Of a stretch of DNA of 64,000 nt, positions 32,444 to 41,300 are shown one piece after another. The translations under genes and the position numbers were made by a program. The stretch lies in assembly GCF_026898115.1 (NCBI RefSeq), contig NZ_CP114036.1, positions 4,210,001 to 4,274,000 of the forward strand, written 5' to 3'. Each line of letters starts with the position of its first letter. The stretch's first letter is position 1. The notes beneath the pieces were generated by a model. That model was not told the origin of the DNA and ran no database searches. It saw nothing but the letters and a program-made list of their open reading frames with translations. The DNA is from Streptomyces sp. S465 (GTDB lineage Bacteria; Actinomycetota; Actinomycetes; Streptomycetales; Streptomycetaceae).

Positions 32444-32528
32444 CCTGGACCGCATATTTACGGCGCCGGTGCCCGGGGGCGTGGGGTGGGCCGGAGATTG
32501 GCGCCACAAATATGCGTAAGCGTCCAGG
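32444..32528. repeat. AT-containing inverted repeat flanking 32 bp
   Basis: Left arm CCTGGACCGCATATTTACGG... (32444-32467) and right arm (32500-32528) match as inverted copies: GGCGCC, CGCATATTT and CCTGGAC in the same order, with a 5-nt insertion in the right arm. It may be a remnant mobile-element end, a recombination site or a terminator. Confidence 0.55.
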
Positions 32529-32539
32529 ACACCACCCCT

Positions 32540-33165
32540 CCGGCCCCGCCCCCTCCCGTCTCGTCGGCGGCTACCCCTCCGGTGGCCCCAGACGCCAGCT
32601 CGGCGGCAGGCCCGTCCAGCGGCGCGGGGGCCGGGTGGGCCCGACCCCGTCCCCTCACGGCTCATCGACACCTGCCCGCCGGTGGCCCCACACGACAGCC
32701 CGGCGGCAGGCCCGTCCGGCGGCGCGGGCACCGGGGTGGGGTGGGCCCGACCCCGTCCCCTCACGGCTCATCGGCGCCTGCCCGCCGGGGGCCCCACACG
32801 ACAGCCCGGCGGCAGGCCCGTCCGGCGGCGCGGGGGCCGGGTGGGGGTGGGACCGGCCCCGCCCCCTCCCGTCTCGTCGGCGCCTGCCCGCCGGGGGCCC
32901 CACACGACAGCCCGGCGGCAGGCCCGCCCGGCGGCGCGGGCACCGAGGTGGGGTGGGCCCGACCTCGCCCCTCACGGCTCGTCGACACCTCCCCGCCGGG
33001 GGCCCCGGACGCCAGCCCGGCGGCAGGTCCGCCCGGCGGCGCGGGCACCGAGGTGGGGTGGACCCGACCCCGTCCCCTCACGGCTCATCGGCGCCTGCCC
33101 GCCGGGGGCCCCACACGACAGCCCGACGGCAGGCCCGCCCGGCGGCGCGGACACCGGGTGGAATA
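32540..33165. repeat. Six-unit ~106-bp imperfect tandem array, each unit a hairpin
   Basis: The anchor CGGCGGCAGG (or one-base variant) occurs at 32601, 32701, 32807, 32913, 33018 and 33124 (spacings 100, 106, 106, 105, 106). Within each unit CCTGCCCGCCGGG pairs with CCCGGCGGCAGG about 16 nt later, giving a row of hairpins directly after the MFS gene stop. The unit length is not a multiple of three, so long open frames here are accidental. Confidence 0.85.
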
Positions 33166-33193
33166 GGACCGTGGTCCCGGGTGCCTGCCGGGG

Positions 33194-34600
33194 TCAGGCT
33201 GTGGTGGCTAGTTGCTTGTGGTCCTCGGGGGTGCGGGGGACGAAGGCCACGCGGGGATGGCCGCGGCGGAGGTCCAGCTTCAGCCGCAGTCCGCCGGCCC
33301 GGACCAGGACCAGGCCCACCGCGACCGCGGCGGCGGCCGAGACCAGACCGCCCGCGGCGAAGCCGATGCGCGCGCCGCAGGTGTCGGTCAGCCAGCCCAC
33401 CAGCGGGCCGCCGATCGGCGTACCGCCGACGAAGACCATCATGAACAGGCTCATCACCCGGCCCCGCATCGCGGGATCGGTCGCGAGCTGGACGCTGGAG
33501 TTCGCGGTCACGTTGAACGTCAGGCTGAAGATCCCGATCGGCACCATGAGCGCCGCGAAGAGCCAGAAGTACGGGGTCGCGGCCGCGACCATCTCCAGCA
33601 CGCCGAACATCAGCGCGGCCCCGACCAGCAGCCGCCGCCGCGCCACCACGCGCCGGGCGGCGAGCAGCGCACCGGTCACCGAGCCGATCGCTATCAGGGT
33701 GTTGAGCAGGCCGTACGTACCCGGGCCCGCGTCGAAGACATCGTCGGCGAAGGCGCTCAGCCAGATCGGGAAGTTGAAGCCGAAGGTGCCGATGAAGCCC
33801 ACGAGCACGATCGGCCAGATGAGATCGGGGTTGCCGGCGACATAGCGCAGCCCCTCCCGCAGCTGCCCCTTGCCGCGCGGCGCCCGCTGGACCTTGTGCA
33901 GCTCGCTGGTGCGCATCATCAGCAGCCCGATGAGCGGGGCGCCGAAGGAGAGTCCGTTGATCAGGAAGGCCCAGCCACTGCCCACGGCGGTGATCAGCAC
34001 ACCGGCGACCGCCGGGCCGATCAGCCGGGCGGACTGGAAGTTCGCGGAGTTGAGGCTGACCGCGTTCCGCAGATCCTTGGGGCCGACCATTTCGTTGACG
34101 AAGACCTGGCGGGTCGGGTTGTCGACGACGGTAACCATGCCGAGCAGGAACGCGATCAGATAGACGTGCCAGACCTGCACATGGCCGCTGAGGGTGAGGG
34201 CGGCGAGGGCGAGCCCGCACAGCCCCAGTGCGGCCTGGGTGATCAGCAGCAGCCGGCGCCTGGGACAGCGGTCGGCGATGACCCCGCCGTAGAGGCCGAA
34301 GAGCAGCATGGGCAGGAACTGCAGCGCGGTGGTGATACCGACCGCGGTGGAGGAGCCGGTGAGGCTGAGGACCAGCCAGTCCTGGGCGATCCGCGACATC
34401 CAGGTGCCGGTGTTGGAGATCATGGCACCGGTCGCGAACAGCCGGTAGTTGCGGATCCTCAGGGAGCGGAAGGTGCCGCCCTTGGTGCGCCCGCCGGGGT
34501 CGCCGCCGGTGGCGACGGCACGGTCGGGGCCGGGTACGGACGCGGAATCTGCGGGGTTCTTCGGTGCGGGTGCGGAGTCTGCTCCGGGTCCCGTACTCAA
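33194..34600 (-). CDS. MFS exporter (DHA3/EntS-like), 12 TM
   Basis: Proton-driven efflux protein of 468 aa from TTG 34600, chosen for its strong AGGAGG nine bases upstream; ATG 34630, two bases after the MarR stop, is the alternative. Twelve hydrophobic segments follow a Pro/Ala-rich head. Motif A-like GLYGGVIADRCPRRRLLLI lies between TM2 and TM3, with VVDNPTRQVFVNEM and GGPLVGWLTDTCGAR later. It matches MFS_3/enterobactin-exporter-type transporters. It is co-directional with the MarR gene, so drug or metabolite efflux under MarR control is the natural reading. Confidence 0.9.
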   Translation of the reverse strand: MSTGPGADSAPAPKNPADSASVPGPDRAVATGGDPGGRTKGGTFRSLRIRNYRLFATGAMISNTGTWMSRIAQDWLVLSLTGSSTAVGITTALQFLPMLLFGLYGGVIADRCPRRRLLLITQAALGLCGLALAALTLSGHVQVWHVYLIAFLLGMVTVVDNPTRQVFVNEMVGPKDLRNAVSLNSANFQSARLIGPAVAGVLITAVGSGWAFLINGLSFGAPLIGLLMMRTSELHKVQRAPRGKGQLREGLRYVAGNPDLIWPIVLVGFIGTFGFNFPIWLSAFADDVFDAGPGTYGLLNTLIAIGSVTGALLAARRVVARRRLLVGAALMFGVLEMVAAATPYFWLFAALMVPIGIFSLTFNVTANSSVQLATDPAMRGRVMSLFMMVFVGGTPIGGPLVGWLTDTCGARIGFAAGGLVSAAAAVAVGLVLVRAGGLRLKLDLRRGHPRVAFVPRTPEDHKQLATTA

Positions 34601-34632
34601 GTGCGTTCGCCTCCTGGCTGCCTCAGTCATTG

Positions 34633-35106
34633 CTACATGTGCGCGAGCTTCTCCAGCACGGGCGCGGCGGCGCGCAGCGCGTCCCACTCGTCCTCGGTCA
34701 GCTGCCCGACCAGTTCGGTCAGCCAGGCGTTGCGCTTGCGTCGGCTCTCTTCGAGCATGGGCTCTACACGCTCGGTCGGCGAGACGACCTTCTGCCGCCG
34801 GTCCTCCGGGTGCGGCTCGAGTCCGACCAGTCCCTTGGCTTCCAGCAGGGCCACGATGCGGGTCATCGAGGGCGGCTGGACGTGCTCCTTACGGGCCAGC
34901 TCACCGGGGGTGGCGGAGCCGCACTGGGCCAGGGTGCCCAGGACCGCCATCTCGGTGGGACTGAGCGATTCGTCCACTCGCTGGTGCTTGAGCCGCCGCG
35001 ACAGACGCATCACTCCGGACCGCAGGGCGTTCACGGCCTCCGCGTCGTCGGGGGGCGCCTCCGCCTTGTGCTGGGGGCGGGACAGATCCGGCATGGTCTT
35101 TAGCAT
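34633..35106 (-). CDS. MarR-family regulator
   Basis: Winged-helix repressor, 157 aa from ATG 35106 (GAGG nine bases upstream). The DNA-binding core is SPTEMAVLGTLAQCGSATPGELARKEHVQPPSMTRIV, with the wing GLVGLEPHPEDRRQKVVSPT, then dimer helices ending in VLEKLAHM. It is co-transcribed with the MFS exporter (starts overlap or abut). A TCATTA-n7-TAATGA palindrome immediately upstream is a likely autoregulatory operator. Confidence 0.92.
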   Translation of the reverse strand: MLKTMPDLSRPQHKAEAPPDDAEAVNALRSGVMRLSRRLKHQRVDESLSPTEMAVLGTLAQCGSATPGELARKEHVQPPSMTRIVALLEAKGLVGLEPHPEDRRQKVVSPTERVEPMLEESRRKRNAWLTELVGQLTEDEWDALRAAAPVLEKLAHM

Positions 35107-35109
35107 AAC

Positions 35110-35128
35110 TCATTACCTCGCCTAATGA
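35110..35128 (-). promoter_or_regulatory. Probable MarR operator
   Basis: Perfect inverted repeat TCATTA-cctcgcc-TAATGA lies 4-22 bp before the marR start. It covers the Shine-Dalgarno, so a bound repressor would also occlude the 5' end of the transcript. Confidence 0.6.
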
Positions 35129-35227
35129 AACCCTGGTGACATCCCTATTTCTATTTCACCCGAACGAGTGAGTTGACTTCGGGTAGTAACGCCCGGGTGC
35201 ACCACGTCACAGGGCCGCGCGACACGC

Positions 35228-35264
35228 GTGAGCGCCCCGGACCTGAGGTGTCCGGGGCGCTCAC
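35228..35264. terminator. Terminator of the purine permease gene
   Basis: A perfect 15-bp stem (35228-35242 with 35250-35264) and 7-nt loop starts 28 nt beyond the permease stop on the minus strand. Confidence 0.85.
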
Positions 35265-35291
35265 GGGGGGGTTGGGGGACGGCCGGGCGGC

Positions 35292-36758
35292 TCAGGAGAC
35301 GCCGAGCGCCTGCTCGATCGGGTTGAGCAGGAAGTACACCAGGAAGCACAGCCCCACCACGCCCAGCAGCCACGGGATCTCCCGGGCCCGCCGGGTGGCG
35401 ATGCGCAGCAGCAGGAACGCGAGCACGCCCACGCCGATCCCGTTGGTGATGCTGTACGTGAACGGCATCGAGATCATGGTCAGGAAGGCCGGGATCGCGA
35501 TCGTGGAGTCGCTCCAGTCGATCTCCTTGACGTTCGCCGCCATGATCAGGAAGCCGACGACGACCAGCGCGGGGGTCGCGGCCTGCGAGGGCACCACCTT
35601 GGCGAGCGGGGTGCAGACCAGCGAGAGCAGGAAGAGGCCGCCGGTCACCACGTTCGCGAGCCCGGTGCGCGCCCCCTCCCCGACACCCGCCGTGGATTCG
35701 ACGAAGCAGGTGTTGGCCGAGGCCGAGCCGAAGCCGCCGCCCGCGACCGCGACACCGTCCATCATCAGGATCCGGCCCATGCCCGGCAGCTGCCCGCGCT
35801 CGTTGGTCAGCCCGGCCTCCTCGCCGACGCCGATGATCGTGCCCATCGCGTCGAAGAAGCCGGACAGCAGCACGGTGAAGACGAAGAGACAGCCGGTGAG
35901 CAGGCCGACCTCACGGAAGCCGCCCCAGAGGTCGACTTGGCCGATGAGGCCGAAGTCCGGGGTGTCGACCACCTTCTCCGGCACCTTGGGGACGGTCAGC
36001 CCCCACTGGGCGTCCGGGATGTGCGCCAGGGAGTTGATCACGATCGCGACCACGGTCATGACCACGATGCCGATCAGGATCGCACCGCGCGTCTTGCGGA
36101 CGATCAGGATGAACGTGAGCGCGAGGCCGAGCACGAACACCAGCACCGGCCAGCCCTGGAGCCGCCCGGCCACCCCCAGCCCCAGGGGGACGGTGGTGTG
36201 CGCGGAGTCCGGGTTACGGCTGATGAAGCCGGAGTCGACCAGGCCGATCAGGGCGATGAAGAGCCCGATGCCGATCGCGATCGCCCGCCGCAGTCCGTTC
36301 GGGATCGCGTCCATCACCCGCTGCCGCAGGCCCGAGGCGACGAGGATCATCAGCACCAGACCCGCGAGCACCACCATGCCCATCGCGTCCGGCCAGCTCA
36401 TCTTGGGCGCGAGTTGCAGCGAGACCACGGCGTTGATGCCCAGGCCCGCGGCGAGCGCGATGGGGACATTGCCGATGATCCCCATGAGCAGCGTGGTCAG
36501 GCCCGCCATCAGGGCGGTCGCGGTGACCAGCTGGCCGTTGTTGAGCTGATCCCCGAACTTGTCCGTACCGGCCCCGAGGATGATCGGGTTCAGCACGATG
36601 ATGTAGGCCATCGCGAAGAACGTGGCCAGCCCGCCACGGATCTCCCGGGAGACCGAGGAGCCGCGCTGGCTGATCTTGAAGAACTTGTCGATGCCGTTGG
36701 CAGGGGGAGCCGGAGTCTGCTTGCTCGCGTCGACCGGCGCGCTGGCCGAGGGGGACAT
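35292..36758 (-). CDS. NCS2-family purine permease (AzgA/GhxP-like)
   Basis: Proton symporter for adenine/guanine/hypoxanthine, 488 aa, start set by GAGG six bases before ATG 36758. AzgA-type markers are REIRGGLATFFAMAYIIVLNP (TM1), GIIGNVPIALAAGLGINA, the TM8 region VLLSGFFDAMGTIIGVGEE and the TM10 block GGFGSASANTCFVESTAGVGEG. About 12-14 TM segments. It is divergent from DUF2530, with an AT-rich promoter region between (36790-36865). Confidence 0.93.
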   Translation of the reverse strand: MSPSASAPVDASKQTPAPPANGIDKFFKISQRGSSVSREIRGGLATFFAMAYIIVLNPIILGAGTDKFGDQLNNGQLVTATALMAGLTTLLMGIIGNVPIALAAGLGINAVVSLQLAPKMSWPDAMGMVVLAGLVLMILVASGLRQRVMDAIPNGLRRAIAIGIGLFIALIGLVDSGFISRNPDSAHTTVPLGLGVAGRLQGWPVLVFVLGLALTFILIVRKTRGAILIGIVVMTVVAIVINSLAHIPDAQWGLTVPKVPEKVVDTPDFGLIGQVDLWGGFREVGLLTGCLFVFTVLLSGFFDAMGTIIGVGEEAGLTNERGQLPGMGRILMMDGVAVAGGGFGSASANTCFVESTAGVGEGARTGLANVVTGGLFLLSLVCTPLAKVVPSQAATPALVVVGFLIMAANVKEIDWSDSTIAIPAFLTMISMPFTYSITNGIGVGVLAFLLLRIATRRAREIPWLLGVVGLCFLVYFLLNPIEQALGVS

Positions 36759-36837
36759 GAAGAACCTCAGTGGTGGTGAACGTCAGCGGCGGGCCTCTTG
36801 GAGGATCGAACGAGACATTCCACCCAGACCCAGAAGT

Positions 36838-36857
36838 ATTCAGTATGAAACTATAAA
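36838..36857 (-). promoter_or_regulatory. AT-rich dyad in the purine permease promoter
   Basis: AGTATTCAGTATGAAACT (plus strand) contains TTCA-gta-TGAA and near-symmetric outer AGT/ACT. CATACT and TATAGT on the minus strand could be -10 boxes. It is a candidate operator for a purine-responsive regulator. Confidence 0.4.
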
Positions 36858-36914
36858 CGGCCGGCCGCCAAACCCATCCGGTGCGGCCCCGGACGGACCC
36901 GTCACCGGCCCCCT

Positions 36915-36920
36915 TAAGCT
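36915..36920 (+). promoter_or_regulatory. -10 box for leaderless DUF2530 transcript
   Basis: TAAGCT ends six nucleotides before ATG 36927. This decides that ATG over the in-frame GTG 36921. Confidence 0.5.
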
Positions 36921-36926
36921 GTGGCC

Positions 36927-37187
36927 ATGACGAAGTGGACCCCCAGGCACGAGGCGCCGGAGCCCCTCGAGGGCAATGTCGTGGCCACGATCACCGGCGG
37001 CACGATCGTGTGGTTCGTCCTCTTCCTCGTCCAGCTACCCTTCTACCGCTGGTACGACGAGCACGGACACCTGTGGTGGCTGTGGACCTGCCTGGCCGGC
37101 GGCGGCCTCGGTCTGATCGGCGTCTGGTACGTGCGCGCCCGGGACGCGGCGATCCGCGGCTCGCGGAACGGGAACGAGAGCGGCTGA
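36927..37187 (+). CDS. DUF2530 small membrane protein
   Basis: 86 aa, two transmembrane helices (VVATITGGTIVWFVLFLVQL and LWTCLAGGGLGLIGVWYV) joined by YRWYDEHGHLWW. This is the pattern I know as DUF2530, widespread in actinobacteria and of unknown function. The transcript is probably leaderless. The C-terminus is short and charged (RARDAAIRGSRNGNESG). A hairpin lies downstream. Confidence 0.85.
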   Translation: MTKWTPRHEAPEPLEGNVVATITGGTIVWFVLFLVQLPFYRWYDEHGHLWWLWTCLAGGGLGLIGVWYVRARDAAIRGSRNGNESG

Positions 37188-37239
37188 CGCGACCGCCGTA
37201 CGCGCGCACCGACGGCACCGGATCGCCCACCGACGGCGC

Positions 37240-37279
37240 GGCGCCGGACCATCGCCGTTCCCGGTGACGATCCGGCGCC
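37240..37279. terminator. Hairpin after DUF2530
   Basis: Nine-bp arms GGCGCCGGA (37240-37248) and TCCGGCGCC (37271-37279) flank a 22-nt loop. The remaining 230 bp up to 37513 hold the methyltransferase promoter region, including TTGTTC (37461) and TATAGA (37481) with sub-optimal spacing. Confidence 0.5.
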
Positions 37280-37513
37280 CCGGCCTGGTGTGCGGGCGCG
37301 CTCCCCTCCCGGCGCGCCCGCTCACCCGTCTGCGGTGCGCGCGGAGGACGCACAGAAGATGAGGGCCCCGCCGCGGGGACGCGCGGGCGGAGCCGGATGG
37401 GACAACTGTACGATCTTCACGGCTCGTTCACAATGTTGCGGAAGCCTCACGGCGCGCACTTTGTTCGGGAACTACCGCCTTATAGACGTCAACTCACCAG
37501 TAATGTGAGGGAT

Positions 37514-38332
37514 ATGACCGGTAACCGCTTTCGTGCCGATGAAATCGACACCAGCAAGCCGCACTCGGCCCGCATGTACGACTACTTCCTGGGTGGCAAG
37601 ACCCACTACGCGGTCGACACCCAGGCGGCCGAACAGGTCGAGGCCGTCTGGCCCGACGTCAAGCCGTGGACCCGCGCCAACCGGTCATTCATGCACCGCG
37701 CGACCCGCTGGCTCGCGGCCGAGGCGGGCATACGGCAGTTCCTGGACATCGGCACCGGCATCCCCACCGAGCCCAATCTCCACCAGGTGGCCCAGAAGGT
37801 CGCCCCGTCGTCCCGGGTCGTCTACGCGGACAACGACCCCATCGTGCTGGCCTACGCCCAGGCCCTGTTGCTCTCCACGCCCGAGGGCCGCACCGCGTAC
37901 ATCCACGCGGACGTCACCGAGCCCGAGACGATCCTGACCGCCGAAGAGCTGACCGACACCCTCGATCTGTCCCGGCCGATCGCCCTGTCGCTCAATGCGA
38001 TCATGCACTTCATCGCGGATGAGCGGAAGCCGTACGACATCGTCGGACAACTGGTCGAGGCCCTGGCACCGGGCAGTTATCTGGTGCTCTCGCACGGAGC
38101 GCTCGACCCCCGCCCCGGAGTCTCGGACGCGGTGACCAACCTCTACCGCGGCAGCGGCATCCATGTGCAGGGGCGCGACCAGGAGGAGATTGTCGCGTTC
38201 TTCGACGGGCTGGAGCTGGTCGATCCGGGCGTGGTGATGCCGCACCGCTGGAAGCCCGAGACCGAGCAGGCCAGGGCCGACGCGGAGGCCCTGGACCTGT
38301 GGATCTTCGCGGGGGTGGCCCGCAAGCCCTGA
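37514..38332 (+). CDS. SAM-dependent methyltransferase, DUF574 family
   Basis: Cytoplasmic methyltransferase-like protein, 272 aa. ATG 37514 has GAGGG two to six bases upstream; the frame extends to 37397 but without family sequence. Family signature features are DEIDTSKPHSARMYDYFLGG near the start, FLDIGTGIPTEPNLHQVA (SAM motif I), VVYADNDPIVLAYAQALL (motif II) and ALSLNAIMHFI. These proteins are abundant in Streptomyces, often next to XRE/DUF397 regulators, but none is adjacent here. The substrate is unknown. Confidence 0.9.
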   Translation: MTGNRFRADEIDTSKPHSARMYDYFLGGKTHYAVDTQAAEQVEAVWPDVKPWTRANRSFMHRATRWLAAEAGIRQFLDIGTGIPTEPNLHQVAQKVAPSSRVVYADNDPIVLAYAQALLLSTPEGRTAYIHADVTEPETILTAEELTDTLDLSRPIALSLNAIMHFIADERKPYDIVGQLVEALAPGSYLVLSHGALDPRPGVSDAVTNLYRGSGIHVQGRDQEEIVAFFDGLELVDPGVVMPHRWKPETEQARADAEALDLWIFAGVARKP

Positions 38333-38354
38333 CCCGGTAGCGCCCGTGCGTCCG

Positions 38355-41300
38355 TCAGTCGAACCAGCGGGCCCGCGCCAGCTCCTCCGTACGGGTCAGA
38401 TCCTCCAGCAGCGCCGCGACCTCGAACCGGCGCGACCAGTGACCGGACGCCCAGGCCAGACCGGCCGCGACACCCTCGACCGTCGAGGCGTGCAGAGTGC
38501 CGTCCGCATACCGCCAGTCCAGCTCGACCTCGCCGCCGTCGTCGGCCTCGATCAGCAGTTCCTCGTGCTCGACGTACGACAGCGGGGCGCCCGGGAGGAG
38601 TTCGCGGACCGCTTCCGGCACCTCGTGTAGATCGCCCTGTGAGGTGACCCGCGCCGGATACGCCTCGCTCAGCCGCCGCACCTGGAACAGCTCCGCCAAC
38701 TCCGCCGCCCGCGTGGGGCGTACGGGCAGCAGCGCACGGCCGTCCGCCTCGGCCAGCGGCATCAGGTCGGGGGCGTCCGCGACCAGCGCCTCGCCCGCGT
38801 CGACCACCACCGGCTCGCCGCTCACCACGGCTCGCACCTCGTCGGGCAGGGTGACCTGCTCGGGGTCCAGCTCGGCCAACTGGCTGTAGAGGCCGTGCAG
38901 CTGGGCGGGGGTCACCTCGCGGTCCGGGTCGGCGAGGCGGGCCAGCAGCTCGGCGGCACCGCCCGGTTCGTCCAGCAGCGCCGCGACGGAGGTCCGCACC
39001 CCCAGCGCGCGCAGCACCTGCTCGTCCTCGAACCCGGCCGCGTCCACCGACTCGTACAGCCCGGTCAGCAGCGGATCGCCGCCGGCCGCGCGCAGCCCGG
39101 CGGGGCGGCGGCCGTCCAGCACCGGATGGCCGCGCAGCCACCACGCGGTGTACGAGCGCACCGTCTCGGTCGTGCCGTCCGGCAGCAGCACCCGCACCGG
39201 CGCGGTCAGCGCGTCGCGCAGCGGCGGCTGGGCGAGCATGGCCAGCGCCCTCGGCCAGGCGTCGTCGTCGACGAGGTCCAGGTCCCGTACGGCGACGATC
39301 TCGGTGGCCACCGGCGGCACCGGCGTCTCCGGCAGCCGGTCCAGCGCGTCCTCGCACCACACGTCGACGGCGTCCAGCACACCGACGTCGTCCGGTTCGG
39401 CGAAGTCGCCCTCGCGCGGTTCCAGTTCATCCGGGTCCAGCACCACATCGGTGGCCCTGACCAGGGTGAAGCCCGCCAGCACACCGACGGCGGCCAGCGG
39501 CTGCTCGCCCCAGCGCTCGGCCAGCTCGGCGTCGCACGCGGCCAGTTCGCCCTCCCGCATCACCTGCTCGAAGGCGCTGCCGGGGAAGACCAGTTCACCG
39601 GCCGGGGCCAGCTCCCCGTCCTCGTCCGGCAGCGCGAGCGCGGCCAGCCACGGCTCGTCACCGGGGGCCAGCCGGGCCTGCTGGACCAGGCCGAGAACGG
39701 TGTCGGCCAGCGTGTCGGCGTCCAGCGCCGCGCCCAGCGCCGCGCCTTCCTCCGCGAACGGGTCGTACTCGTCCTCCGCCTCCAGCGAATGCGCGACGGC
39801 GGCCCGCACCTGCGGGGTGGTCAGCACGGCGCGGGGGGTGGCCGGGGTCGCGCCGAGCTTCTCCAGGAGTGGATGGGCGGCGTCCGGATGTGCGACTTTC
39901 AGGCCGAGACGGGCAAGGGTGCGATGCGCATCGCCGACCGTGCCGGCCCCGGCCGCCCCGGTCCCGGTCTCCCCGGTCTCGATCCCCGCGGTCACGGCGG
40001 TTTCGGTGACGCCGATGGTGCCCAGGTCCCCGTCGGCCTCGCCGGGCAGCGGCAGCAGCACCTGCCGGGGCCCGATCGTCGTCCGGCCGTCCGCCAGCGG
40101 CACCGGCAGCCCGCTGAGCCGGTCCGGGTCGATCCCGCCCAGCGAGTCGTACAGCCGCCGCCACCAGGCCGGGGTGCGCTCCACACCCGCGAGCCGGTCG
40201 ATCAGCTCCCCCAGCGGCACCCGGGCCACGCCCAGCACCCGCAGCTCCGCCCGGCGTTCAAGACCCGCGGGCAGCAGCGTCGGGAACAGCTCGGCCAGCA
40301 CCTCCACCGTCTCCGCGCCCGCGCCCTCGACGATCTCGGCGTCCCGGGGGCGCAGCGCGTACGGCTCGCCCTCGAAGCCGCCGCGGGCCAGCACGTCATC
40401 GTCCCAGTCGACGGCGGCGGGAGCCGACGGGGCGGCGGCCGCGGGCGGCTCCCCCGCCGCCGGTCCGCCCTGGGCGGCGTCCGGGCCGAGCGCGTCCGGC
40501 GACCCGAGCCAGCCCGCGGCGCCCTCGGGGCCCGCGCCCGCCGCCGGCGCGGCGGCGCTGGGCAGGAACGGCACCCTCGGCAGCCGCTCCAGCACCCGCC
40601 CGCGCAGCTCCCCGTCCAGCTCGCCCCGGCCCAGCCGGCCCGGGACCAGGCCGATCGTGCCGACCGACACCGGATGCCAGTCGCGCAGCAGCGTCGCGTA
40701 CGCCTCGGCCGCGCGCTCCACCAGGAAGTCCGTGAGCGGCCCGGGGGCGGTGTGCCGGCGGGTGGGCTCCAGCGGGAAGGACGCGATCAGCAGCGCGGGC
40801 ATGCCCAGCGGCTCATCGGTCGGCGTCGGGGCGTGGACCACCGGGGCGGTCGTGGGCCGCACCGGCGCGCCCTCCTCGTCCACCGGAACCGCCCAGGTCA
40901 CCGACCACACCGGGCGCAGCCGCTCCTCCACCGGGCGGTCGGCGAGCAGCTCGGGCTCCAGCCGCCCTCCGGCGCTCTCGGTACGCCAGCGCATCGCACC
41001 GCCCGTACCGCTCCGGCCGCTGTCCTCGACGACGGTGTACGGGCCCTCCTGGCGGCGGCGCAGCGTCCGGGTGCCCTCAGCGGTCTCGACCACGACCTCG
41101 GCCAGGCCGGGCAGGGTGAGCAGCAGCGCGTCGTCGATCCCGGCCAGCAGCCGCTCCGCCACGTCCAGGGCGGCGCCGTCGCGCAGCGGCAGCACCACGA
41201 CCGTGTCATAGCCGTCCGGCGCGGTCCCCTCGGCGGGCAGCGGCAGCCGCAGCAGCGGTACGTGGCCGTCGCGGCGGCGCAGCTCGTCGGCGAGGCCGGG

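Noticed and set aside
32540..33165. Minus-strand repeat ORFs as repeat proteins
   Set aside because: 106-bp period shifts frame every unit and there is no start signal; the array is better explained as non-coding hairpins.
37397..37513. N-terminal extension of the DUF574 methyltransferase
   Set aside because: Extension has promoter-like sequence and no family similarity; GAGGG lies next to ATG 37514.
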